Of a stretch of DNA of 64,000 nt, positions 54,299 through 62,312 are shown in pieces. Location of the stretch: positions 38,425,703 to 38,489,702 of the forward strand of contig CP154954.1 of the NCBI GenBank assembly GCA_039621445.1, read 5' to 3'. How positions within the stretch are numbered: position 1 is the stretch's first letter; each line of letters starts with the position of its first letter. The notes beneath the pieces are model-generated. The model ran no database searches, was not told where the DNA came from, and saw nothing but the letters and a program-made list of their open reading frames with translations. The DNA is from Euglena gracilis (taxonomy: Eukaryota > Euglenida > Euglenophyceae > Euglenales). The translations under genes and the position numbers were made by a program.

Positions 54299-57200
54299 AA
54301 AAAAATAATATATAGCAGTGGCAAAAAACCAATGGGCAAAAGGTAAAAAATGAAAATGCCCTTTGGGGGCATTCTCACAGTTTTAGGGGGGGGTCTATCT
54401 TTTGGATTTCCCCTGAAAATCCCGAGGGGGGACTTATTTTGGGGGTCTGATTTTTTTCGGATATTTGCTGAAAATAAGCAGGGGGATCTTTTGGGGGGGG
54501 GTCATACTATTTGGTGTGTGTGTGGGGGGTATTTACCACTGCTCAACTGCAACTGACGTACAACAAAAACATTCCTATCTTGGGAAACTTTGTTCATCTT
54601 TTTTGCACAATTCAAATTTGGGTGGTGTTGCGGGGATTTGTTGGGATTTGTCCGGATTTGTTGCTGGAGGCGCTTGGATATGGGGGTATGAACTGCATAT
54701 GTTGCTCTTTCTGTTTCCCTCTGTTTCCTTTTTGAAATTAATTGCAACTTTGGACCCACCTGGCCGGTACCACCCTTTTTTAAAAAAAAAAGTCTTCTAC
54801 AGATATCCACACAAGAAAACAAACACATAGGATAATTGTTAGAGGGGTTCCACTTCTGACTCACAAAGTGACTGCAGCGCACCTGACGAGACAAATTGAA
54901 ATCGCAGATCTTCGCGACGATTTGGTTGTTTTTGACGTTCAGAAGAATGTTGTCCGGCTTGCCGCTTGGAGCTCCCGTTTGCCACCTCATCATGCCAAAC
55001 CACCTCAGCATGCCCATCCAACTGGGTGCAAATACTGCTGGTCTCCATCCCCGTGTAAACAGGAGCAAATGATATGCACCAAATGATGTGAAACCAAATG
55101 ACAGGACACCAAATGATACGACACCAAATGATGTGGCACCCAATGGCACCCAATACACTATCCCTCCTGGTTCCCTGCAAATATGGGAGGGAGGCCAGGG
55201 GGCCCCATGGCAACACCATCGCCCCTGTCCCAGGCAAGGCACCTGGGTAACAACACCTCCGTGTCAAGATAATAAGGTTGGAACGTAGCCATGTCTTCGA
55301 CAAGGGGCCAACCCCCCGCCTGGCCACCGGTTTGGGGCATCCAACGCGAGGTCCCGATGGATCACTTCCGCGGAGTGGATGTAGTTCAGGCCGCATGCGA
55401 CCTGGTAGAAGATGCTTTGGTACGAGTCCTCGTCCAGGGGGCCCACGCTGGAGGGGAGGGGGTGAGGGTGGGACCGGATCCGTGCCCGGAAGAACATGCA
55501 GACAAAAAAAGACACCTGGTGGAATGCTGAATCGAGATACCAACGTTTCCCATTGCAATTCGCCGGGAGAAAAACAATCCGACCACTTGATGCCTCTGAC
55601 TCGAGCATTTGATGCATAAAAATTTTGAAAATTTTGAGAAAAATTATTTGTGGACACCAACTTCAACTGCCAAAAAAAAAGAAGAAAGAAATGCCCCATC
55701 ATACAGACAGCTGTCATACAGACAGCCACGGCACACTCCGGGGGCATACACAAGCAGGAGCTCCTTCAAGTCCATGTCGAGGAACTCCGTCAGGATGTAC
55801 ACGTCCAGGAACTGCGGCGACCGGGGCGGCAGCAGTCCCCGCGTGCGGACGAGGTTGGGCAGGGAGGCGGCGGTCCGACCCTGCTCTCACTGCACCCCTG
55901 GCAGTGGGACCCAGGTCCTGTTTTTCTTCAGGCACCTTTGAAAACCACGCCTTGAAATGCCTTTAATTTTTTAAAGAAATCCGTTTGGCAGAAGTCTTCG
56001 GACCGAGCAAAAATGAAATCTCAAAAAAAAACGAGCCAACTCGGGGAAGAACAGTGATTTCCACATCAACGGTGATGTGGCATCGTTGGAACACTATCCA
56101 TCCACCCAAAACTCGGAAAAATGGGTTTTCAACATACTTTTCGATGTTCGGTGCCCGGAAAAAATATATATTTAACTTCGAAACCCCTTTCAAAACCTTT
56201 TTTTATTATTAAAAAAACAGCTTTTTGAAAGATTTTATTCCCGAAATTTTCGGAAAATTTTCTGGCTTATGAATAGACTGGTGAAAACCCCCCGCAACGC
56301 CTACAACCTGCCCTCCCCCCCCCAACGCCTACACCTGCGCTTTCCACCCCTCCTCTGGCTTTTCCATTGCCTTGTGGTGGGGTTTTGGAGGGCCCCACTC
56401 CAGTGGGGGGGTCTGTAGGTGGACTTTTTGAAAGTGGGCAGAAGCTAGGCCTTCCTGGCTCCTAGTGCCTTGGACATGGGAATGCCTGCTGGGCACTGTT
56501 GACCAGGGAACCACCCCCATGGTACCCGGTGCTGTGGACCGATGCCTTGGGGGGGGGATAAAAGAGAACTTGTTAGCCCGCTACCCCCTGCAAAGGCATT
56601 TGGGTTCACAAAGCTTTGGGGGGGGGGGCAGTGCAAAGTTGCTTGGGGTTAGTTTGCCGGCCCTGGCAGCACTGACCGGGCGGTCCACGCCTGTCACAGT
56701 GGGGCCCGGGATGAACGGCTGGCAGCGGCAGCGGCGCTGTCCGGACGAGGTGACAGTGGACCGCGGCCTCGCCGGGGTGGTCGAAGAACTGCAGCAGCTT
56801 GATCTCCCGCAGCACGCGCTTCCCGTCCTCCGGGTGTTGGAAGAGCTGGTCGCACTTCTTGATGGCGATGGTCTCCCCCGAGCTGTGGTCGTACGCGGAG
56901 AGCACCGCGGCGTACGACCCTGTATGGCGGACAACGCGCAGGGAGCGCAAGGCGGCATGGCATGGTGCGTTAAGAAGTGATGCGCATGTCGTGTGTGTGG
57001 GGTGTTCGTGTGCAAACATCTGGAATTCCACACACCAGCAGGCAGGGCGTTGCTTAACTACCGCTCCCCCCGGGGGGGTCCAGCTCAATGGCTGGAAAAT
57101 TTGGGTGGGTGGGTGGGTGGTTGCCCCCGGGGGGGGGGGGTTGCGCGTGAGTGGGTTTTTGGAAAAAGTGGGTGGGTGTCCCGGGGGGTAACTACGTTAA

Positions 57201-59277
57201 TCTATGCTCCAGACCCCCCCCATCAATGAGTTTTGTTTATTCCAGATACCCAAAGGGTTTTCGCTTTGGGAAATGCCGGAAAATTTTTCCGGCCCGGCCT
57301 TTGGCTGGGCAAAAACCTGACCTGGTGCACCCCCCAGGGGGGTCCCAGGGCCCCAAACCACCCGCCCCCAGGGGGAGGGGCCAGGGGGAGCAACGCAAGA
57401 GCACTGGTATAAGGGGTCCCTGGCCAACTCACTACACAAACTGGGCCAGAAGCGAAGTTAGCGCCGGCCATAAATAGACAACAAGCCTCGGTGCAACTAA
57501 GGGGGAAGGGACCACCCAGGTGTTCAACGAATCTATGGTCCGGGGCTGGAAAGGGGCTGCTGCCCCCCCCCCCCGGGGTTGTGGGTCATATTTTCTGAGC
57601 AGCGCCCTCCAAGCAGGCCACCCAACATTTGAAAACCTCGGGGGGGGGCTGAGCAAGCAGGACTGGGAGGAAACACCACAGACACACGCTCGACGCAACG
57701 CTGCGGTGGGGGCAACCCCGGCCCCCTGGCCGCCACGCCGCAGGGCCCGAGGGCGCGACAGGGGGTCACACCCGTGCCCAGTTCCTCCTTCACTCGGTAT
57801 CGCTTCGGAAGGATGAACTTCATCCCGTTGGTGGCTTCGTACGTGTACCTGCACAGCGCGGCGCGGCGCGGCTGTCTTCTCGCGACTCGTTTTCAAATTC
57901 TGGAGAACGATAAAACCCCCTCCCAAAAACTGACGGTGTTGCATCAAACCCTGACAAAATATGCAACGTCAAATTACGAAATGAAGCAGACCCCCCTCAT
58001 CTGCCGACCATATGTTTCAAAAAAAAATATTGATTTGTTGAAAAAATTCGAGCTGTCAAAAAAAATGTTTAAAACTGACAAGGAAGGGAAGCTGGGCCCC
58101 ATTTACATACTGCAGTGTTGATTCAGCCAAAATTCTGACCCCAACAAATACGTCCCTTCCCCTCCACCAGCAACCAGAAAAAAATCTGAAAATCGAAGGG
58201 CCAAAAGTGCCGGTTGATCCCCCTTCTGGTGCCTCTGCCAGCACCGTTCACATAACGACCGGCAATGCCATCAAACGCACATCAAAATCACACTACGAGG
58301 TGGGGGCGGCGCCCAAGGTCGCCATCCGGAGCCGCACGGAGGCAAGGCTCCACACAACCCGCACAACGCGCGGAGAGGATGCACGGCCGCGCTTCGGACC
58401 GCGCCAGACAGGGGGCGGCCGGCCACACACCACTCGTCGTCCAGCGGGTGGTACGTGCCGGGGGCCTCCATGTCGATGTCGGCGCGGCTGATGAAGCCCT
58501 GGAGGAGGGGGCCCGCCGGCTCCGCGGCGCCGCGGCTGCTGCTGGACCGGGCGCTGAGCTCCAGCCCCTCGGGGGCTGGGGGGGCCTCGAGGCCGTGGTC
58601 GGCCAGGCCCCTGAGGGGTGGGGGGGCGAGCCATTGAAAATTTTTGAATCCTTCAGGAAAAACTGGTGACAGAATGGTACTTTGAATGTTCTTTTGCTTC
58701 TCCTCAAAAAACTGACTGAATTTTTTTTTACCCATGGTGACCTATGACTTCTGGGTTTGGGCCTCTTTTAGGGATCCTTTTTTTCTGTTGCAAAGCGCCA
58801 AAACATTTGACCCCGGAATGGACCCCTTCAGTGGGGTCCCCTCAAAGTCCCCTCCTTGGGTTTTTTTTTTTTAAAAAAACCTCTCTTCTGAGGTGGTTGA
58901 TGGTTGGTGGGTCGATTGTGGTTGGCCGGCCCCGATCGGCCGCCATCCGACTCTGCCGGAACGTGGCTTGACCGAAAAATTTCGGACAGCCCAACTCGAC
59001 TGAACTTGGCCTAGCTTTTTTTTCAGTGGATCCTTGGGGGGTCGGCAGCCCACCTAGGAGCTGTTCACTGGAAAAGGCACCGAGGCACTGGCCAACTGGA
59101 CTCGGCTGGTTAAAGGTAAAAGGGAGGGGTCCCGACCCTAGGGGTTGTTGTTGCCGACCCCGGGGGCAGAACAGCGCGGGAGAGGGCCAGGCATGCAGCA
59201 GAAAGGGCACACTCTTCCACATCGATGTCCACGATGCTGAGCTCGCCCATCTCGCCCGGCTCCTCCATCTCACCCAT
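41397..59277 (-). CDS. MAPK-like CMGC protein kinase with long disordered C-terminal tail (about 19 exons)
   Basis: Minus-strand exons: 59277-59213, 58610-58431, 57848-57772, 56919-56762, 55880-55750, 55447-55346, 54964-54883, 52436-52308, 51709-51614, about 51266-51182, 51049-50930, 49712-49641, 49363-49316, 48989-48803, 48300-48050, 42881-42693, 42356-42219, 41867-41687 and 41530-41397. All have GT...AG borders and consistent phase except the 10/11 join. The product is about 810 residues. An acidic N-terminus precedes the kinase domain (about 98-410): GTGSYAAV loop (106-113), IAIK Lys128, Glu146, TEFLDMDLKEL hinge, IHRDL (Asp236), KPDN (Asn243), DFN (259-261), YRPPE and DMWSLGGILYE. The tail is Ser/Pro/Arg-rich. 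The closest class is MAPK-like, but DFG, the TxY activation site and the usual HRDLK spacing are altered. Confidence 0.8.
41687..41867 (-). CDS. kinase gene exon 18
   Basis: Codes PSPLLLASSRPAGMRSASQP, a His/Ser/Ala stretch, a run of seven Ser, then TRQPGRYGNPQNA; donor G|GTGGGT. The acceptor may instead be the stronger CGCCCCGCAG 27 bases further in. Confidence 0.5.
42219..42356 (-). CDS. kinase gene exon 17
   Basis: Acceptor CAATCCAGCAG, donor GTCGCT. Codes SPAGLSAAPCLPPAQPAPAH, RPVTTPVPLPTTHSAPAPPR and RPLLRL; Pro-rich. Confidence 0.55.
42480..42622. repeat. CCCA and (CA)n compound microsatellite
   Basis: CCCACCCA repeats then CACGCACG and CACACA units, in kinase intron 16. Confidence 0.95.
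42693..42881 (-). CDS. kinase gene exon 16
   Basis: Acceptor GTCCGCCGCAG, donor GTGTGC. Codes SSTPRRTPLLASPRAASRSR, an Arg/Ser/Gly stretch and VPISHWRAQGAYK in phase 0. It joins exon 15 across a 5.2-kb intron. Confidence 0.6.
43191..43415 (-). CDS. unassigned ORF in kinase intron 15
   Basis: About 70 residues, MYSERNLTVHFFEPWERVGY then CELEHPPDVANPNGGVLLTD and ENPEIKLVFYVFADLG. Composition is like a real protein, unlike the surrounding intron. A faintly similar plus-strand piece, WIRNVEFFEVKNTENPED, lies near 47605-47655. The family is unknown and it may be a transposon remnant. Confidence 0.3.
   Translation of the reverse strand: MPLTMYSERNLTVHFFEPWERVGYCELEHPPDVANPNGGVLLTDSENPEIKLVFYVFADLGAYGEVGKEGGKFR
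43771..43815. repeat. AT-rich perfect hairpin
   Basis: CATATTGCATATATTACATAT and its complement around ACC. Confidence 0.9.
44385..44960. repeat. TATGTATA and CTCTGT degenerate repeats
   Basis: TATGTATATG words change gradually to GTCTCTGTCTCTGT. No gene from 43816 to 44990. Confidence 0.85.
45780..46345. repeat. A/C-only strand-asymmetric tract
   Basis: The plus strand is almost entirely A and C over some 560 bp (CCCCCAAAAACCCCC-like, poly-A, poly-C). Gly/Phe/Val-rich minus frames are artefacts. Confidence 0.85.
46346..48049. other. kinase intron 15, remaining part: no supported gene
   Basis: Contains a CTCAATGGATTGGCTCGAG word shared with 45204, a GTGCGCAC/GGTCCGAAACTA repeat shared (inverted) with 24220, and paired AAATAYCTCCAAA segments (46970 and 47155). 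Confidence 0.5.
48050..48300 (-). CDS. kinase gene exon 15
   Basis: Acceptor GGGCTCCGCAG, donor GTCCGG. Codes ACATISAAKSAKPRSASQGI and a Pro/Ala-rich stretch ending LSSGENGISS. If not spliced at 48050 it would stop at 48029. Confidence 0.65.
48385..48455. repeat. CCCA and (CA)n microsatellite
   Basis: CACCCACC then CACACA units in kinase intron 14. Confidence 0.9.
48803..48989 (-). CDS. kinase gene exon 14
   Basis: Acceptor GGGCCGGCAG, donor GTGCGT. Codes APHSLCSPHHVDMVHLGYSL, PPTGLPQGHPLLGPPTSARS and DPATPPSAKSASVAARIKLD plus PP; disordered tail. Confidence 0.7.
49316..49363 (-). CDS. kinase gene exon 13
   Basis: Acceptor GTTCTGGCAG, donor GTGGGC. Codes EMLGETAPPGLVPPLA in phase 0. Confidence 0.55.
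49425..49555. repeat. (TG)n compound microsatellite
   Basis: TGTGTG with TGCG and TATG interruptions, in kinase intron 12. Confidence 0.9.
49641..49712 (-). CDS. kinase gene exon 12
   Basis: Acceptor CTCCTGTGCAG and donor GTATGG bound NPANEFTANRKFQWPSDRAN then LFGA, in phase 0 on both sides. Confidence 0.65.
49809..49904. repeat. (TTG)n, about 32 units
   Basis: A pure trinucleotide run in kinase intron 11; Val, Leu or Cys homopolymers in the three frames are artefacts. Confidence 0.98.
50222..50420. repeat. poly-A and A/C-rich tract
   Basis: Long A runs broken by single C or G, then AACAAAACAAC. Possibly a retroposon tail, but no body is recognised upstream. Confidence 0.8.
50930..51049 (-). 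CDS. kinase gene exon 11 (C-terminal kinase helices)
   Basis: Acceptor CACACTGCAG, donor GTGCAG. Codes AKLQGKMATAGVTLAARLLT and LDPAKRPTAAEVMRNPWLKK. LLTLDPAKRPTA-x-E is subdomain XI and closes the domain. Confidence 0.9.
51182..51266 (-). CDS. kinase gene exon 10 (3' limit uncertain)
   Basis: Acceptor CCCCCTAG. Codes PAALPPPPFPELDWLTSESQ then QFLRRNFP, the loop before the last kinase helices. No phase-0 GT donor follows at the expected place, so the join to exon 11 is open. Confidence 0.65.
51614..51709 (-). CDS. kinase gene exon 9
   Basis: Acceptor CCCATTTCCAG, donor GTCCCC. Codes MVTAKQLFPGKKPKHTLLRV then LSTIPLPRAGPA. K-x-LFPG-K is the CMGC subdomain X signature. Confidence 0.85.
52308..52436 (-). 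CDS. kinase gene exon 8 (activation loop end, PPE, subdomain IX)
   Basis: Acceptor TTGCCACAG, donor GTGTGG. Codes MQRRDMTRDVVSAAYRPPEL and LLQTKAPYNSAVDMWSLGGI-LYE. It matches MAPK ...VVTRWYRAPE...Y..avDvWSvGCI..E, but lacks TxY and has A-A where R-W is usual. Confidence 0.9.
52650..52952. mobile_element. MITE-like element with 14-bp perfect TIR
   Basis: AGACCATACCATTG at 52650 is exactly inverted at 52939-52952. The interior holds GGGGGTCACTTTCC, AAAACCAGTCGCTCAC and ACTAGTCAGTCACC words and no ORF. It sits in intron 7 of the kinase gene. Relatives are at 36695-36962 and 37634. Confidence 0.65.
52953..54882. other. kinase intron 7, remaining part: no supported gene
   Basis: Unique-looking sequence (53000-53900), then the poly-A tract and G-run repeats. 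Confidence 0.5.
54134..54306. repeat. poly-A-rich tract
   Basis: More than 80% A, with C and G interruptions. Confidence 0.9.
54883..54964 (-). CDS. kinase gene exon 7 (KPDN and DFN)
   Basis: Codes GKPDNILLNVKNNQIVAKIC and DFNLSRQ; donor GTGCGC. DFN replaces the metal-binding DFG; Asp and the KPDN Asn are kept. Confidence 0.85.
55068..55165. repeat. CACCAAATGAT minisatellite
   Basis: Seven to eight units of 13-15 bp (CACCAAATGATRYG) in kinase intron 6. Confidence 0.85.
55346..55447 (-). CDS. kinase gene exon 6 (catalytic HRD)
   Basis: Codes VGPLDEDSYQSIFYQVACGL and NYIHSAEVIHRDL. YIHSA-x-VIHRDL is typical of MAPKs. The donor is GC|GTTGG, so the exon end adds part of an extra Ala codon after HRDL. 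Confidence 0.85.
55750..55880 (-). CDS. kinase gene exon 5 (hinge)
   Basis: Codes GRTAASLPNLVRTRGLLPPR, SPQFLDVYILTEFLDMDLKE and LLL. VYILTEFLDMDLKEL matches the MAPK hinge pattern (vYivtE-mdtDLh). Acceptor GAGAGCAG, donor GTATGC. Confidence 0.85.
55881..56761. other. kinase intron 4
   Basis: AT-rich middle with no ORF of interest; canonical 3' end. Confidence 0.5.
56762..56919 (-). CDS. kinase gene exon 4 (ATP-binding loop, Lys and alpha-C)
   Basis: Codes GSYAAVLSAYDHSSGETIAI-KK and then REIKLLQFFDHPG. It holds the catalytic Lys128 and alpha-C Glu146. The third Gly of the loop is Ala. With donor GTCCAC the exon ends GEAA, adding residues not usual at this position. Confidence 0.85.
57772..57848 (-). 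CDS. kinase gene exon 3 (start of kinase domain)
   Basis: Acceptor GCTGTGCAG. Codes YTYEATNGMKFILPKRYRVK then EELGT, the strand leading into the Gly-rich loop; donor GTGTGA. Confidence 0.85.
58431..58610 (-). CDS. kinase gene exon 2
   Basis: Acceptor CCCACCCCTCAG, donor TG|GTGTGT. Codes GLADHGLEAPPAPEGLELSA, a Ser/Gly segment, then FISRADIDMEAPGTYHPLDD plus E. Pre-kinase linker; phase links exactly to exons 1 and 3. Confidence 0.75.
59213..59277 (-). CDS. kinase gene exon 1 (start codon)
   Basis: The ATG at 59277 opens MGEMEEPGEMGELSIVDIDV plus E and a split codon; donor GA|GTGTGC. Short acidic N-terminus. Joining to exon 2 restores a Glu codon in frame. Confidence 0.7.
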
Positions 59278-59594
59278 GTGAGCGGAGTGGCAAAACCATG
59301 CTAAGGGCTGCAGGAATCAACAATGGGACAGAAATGGTCCTTGGGCTGCTGGGCTTAGATTCCATACAGCCTTGATCAGGGAGGAAAATGCGCCAACCGG
59401 GCTCGAATGAGCACAAACGAGCAAAAAAAAGCACAAAAAAATGCGCAGTTTGGAAAGTGTGCAGAAATGCGCAAAAAATCTGAGTGAAAAAAAGCAAAAA
59501 TTGCCAAAATGAAAAAAATATTCAAAAATTGTTCCAAATCCAAAAATACAAAAATGGGTGACCTCACCCTAACCCTAACCCCCCCCCCCAAATA

Positions 59595-59985
59595 GTATTG
59601 CACCCGCAGCTCTATTGGACGGCCGCCTCCGCCGGGGGGGGGTGCAGCACTATTTGGACCCGCAGCACTATTGGACTGGGTGCCTCTTAGTCCCGGCCTA
59701 TCACCACCACAGGCACCCTTTTTGTCTGCTCAATGTCCTTCTCTGAGGCAGTGAGGTCGTGTGGTTCATCTTCGGACGACTTCTGTGAGTTGCTCGGGTG
59801 GGAATTTGCCCCCTTTCCCATCTCTGTGGATTAAAAAAGGTGCCTGCAGTAGGCTGCACCAGCTTCTACGCACTTCACATTGCTGTGATTTGGGGGGGTG
59901 CAGCACTATTGGACGCTCGCTTCATCCGGCAGGGGGTGCAGCACTATTTGGACCCGCAGCTCTATTGGCCCCGCAGCACTATTAG
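59595..59985. repeat. GCAGCACTATTTGGACCC dispersed repeat
   Basis: Four or more copies of CGCAGCWCTATTGG with GGGGGTGCAGCACTATT, in two clusters (59595-59680 and 59895-59985). Confidence 0.75.
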
Positions 59986-61252
59986 GGGGGGGGTTACGCC
60001 CTTCACTAACCCCAGGGTACCCGGGTGGCCATCGTGGGGTGAACTTTAGTACCACCTGGGGGGTACTAAAATTCCCACCTGCCATAAAAGAATATTTACA
60101 CATAAATGGAATATACCCAAATATCAAGCAAAAAAGCAAGCAAAAAAGTGCACCATGCTTTTAAGTGGGGGGGGGGGCATTTTTTGTCCTTTTTGCACAC
60201 GGAAGATTCGCCTTTTTAAAACCCGCCAAGGAGAGGGTGGGGGGTCCAGAGCCCCCTTCAACTTCTGGGGGGTTAGCCTGGACCCCCCCCCCCCCGACCA
60301 CCTTGACCCCCAGGGGGGGGGTCAGGACATACACTCACCTTGTGTGGTTGGTGTGGTTCCTGTGGGTGGGTCTACATCCTTGCGCCCCGGTGCTGCTCTT
60401 GCCTCCTGCCCTCTTCCCACCTTTCTGTGTGGGGGATGAATGGCGCGGGAACAACACCATGACTTGAAAATTCCAGTGTGGCCTCACGGTCCCGCGGTTT
60501 CGGTAAACCCGGGTTACCAAGTCTCGGCCTTAGGGCCGGTGGCAGGTGGGTAGTGTGCTGCTGGGTACCAGTAGTTCCTTACGTTCTGGTACCCGCGCTC
60601 CATGCCCTGTCTGGGGTTGGTTTGGGCGGTCCACTGCCTCGCGGGTGGGTCCTCTCTGCTGGCTCCCCTTTGGGGTTGGGTTGCTGGGGGTGTGCTCCTC
60701 CTAGGCCGGCGAGCCCGAAGACCCCCTGCCATATCCCCCGGGCGGTCGCACGAAGCGCCATGCCCCCCGACAGAGGCATCGGAGTCGCATTTTCAGCTGT
60801 TGGTCTCCACAGCGGTTCCCTCTTTCTTCCCCTCGCTCCCCCCATTTTCCCTTCTGGCCACAGGAGTGGCCATAGGGGGGCATTCGCCCCCCTACGAAAG
60901 GGGCACCTGACGCATGACGTGGGATATCACAAGGGTCAGCACCCACCCTGCCTCCCCCCCCCAAGCCGCAGATGCAACCTAACCACAAATTTTGTGTTTG
61001 CAACCTAACCACAAAATATGGAGAAACACTGTTGTTTTGGTTGGCTAAGCACCTCCAAGAATGCACACTACCCAGAGGTTCTTTCTGATTGTGCCGGGGG
61101 CAACTGGCAATCGGGAAAATGCATGAAAACTCAGACACATACAATCCACACAAATCAAATCTTGCACATTCAGCAGTCTTCTGAAATAGCCGACACTTGC
61201 TAATATTCAAGGGTGTAAACATGCTTCTCAACAATCTGTTCATTGAGAACCC

Positions 61253-61290
61253 ATCCATCTATCTATTCTATCTATCTATCTGTTATCTAC

Positions 61291-61358
<68 letters not shown>

Positions 61359-61395
61359 TCCTGTCTATCTGTCTGTCTATCTAGCTAGCTAGTCA
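61253..61395. repeat. CTAT / CTGT tetranucleotide microsatellite
   Basis: About 20 GTCT units flanked by CTAT units. Confidence 0.97.
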
Positions 61396-62140
61396 TCTAT
61401 CCGGAAAATAAACGGAACATAAACTCATTGGAGAAAACTCAATTCAATTTTTTTTTTGCTCACCAAAACCTCAAATGCTCAATTGGTCCGAGGGAAAATG
61501 TGCATTGCCTCACAGGGCACATATCTCAGGCAAAAATACCTCTTTCCCAGACCTCACCCCTGGAGCAGATCTCTTCAGCCATCGATGCGGACCAGAAGAG
61601 GCAACATGATGAAAAGGAGGAATCAAAAAGAACCCGCATGCTGTACTGTGCTGTGCTGTCGTGCATCGAACCGTCGCACACCACAGCAGGCAACATTGCA
61701 TCAAAGGGACTACAAACATGCACCTACCAGGGAATTGCTTCAGGACCCAGGAGGGTCCAGCCAGCCGGCTGGACAAAGGTACTGGCTGGCTGGATCAGTG
61801 GTCCGGGGGGCGAGTACTATGGCTGCCGTGTGGCACCCAGCTGGTCCCCGAAAACGGGGCGAAAACTGCCCAAATCCAGCTGGGGTTTTCTTCAGCAAAA
61901 TTTTCAGATGACGATGGCCATTTGACCCTTTTTGAAAAAAAAATTCAATGCTTTGCATCGAAAGTTCTTCGGTCCGGGCTACAAACTTTATTTACCTGAA
62001 TAAAGGGGGCTCCACAGCTCAGCTCAGTTGGGAGATGGCTGGAAAAAAAGTGCTGGCTTGCTGGCTGGACCATTCCCCCTGCCCCCTCTGGGGGTAGGGT
62101 GGGGTCCGGCTTCAGAAATTCCCTGGCATACACCCATGGG

Positions 62141-62312
62141 TCAGCACACGGTGCAGTCGCCCTTCCGCCCGGGCTTCCCGTCAGAAGTCCGCCCGCCCTT
62201 GGCCAGCGCCGCCTGCACCTCCTCCGCCACCGCCGGGGGAAGGTCCAGACCGCGGGCCAGCATGAGGGGGTCCCCCGGCTGCAGCTCCGGCGCCAGCGAG
62301 GCCAGCGTCGCA
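62141..62312 (-). CDS. AN1 gene last exon
   Basis: Acceptor GTCCGCCGCAG. Codes ATLASLAPELQPGDPLMLAR, GLDLPPAVAEEVQAALAKGG and RTSDGKPGRKGDCTVC, then TGA. Confidence 0.7.

Larger units (their letters stand above)
59278..62140. other. intergenic region between kinase and AN1 genes
   Basis: Holds GCGCAAAAAATG-type repeats (59400-59520), a short CCCTAA tract (59565), GCAGCACTATTGG repeats, a TTTAGTACC stem at 60046-60072, and a tetranucleotide array. Two long frames near 60500-61250 show no motif. The start of the kinase transcript should lie just to the right of 59277. Confidence 0.5.

Noticed and set aside
60478-61258. Overlapping long frames near 60.5-61.2 kb as genes
   Set aside because: Both strands are open with similar length, with no motif, no splice pattern and biased composition.
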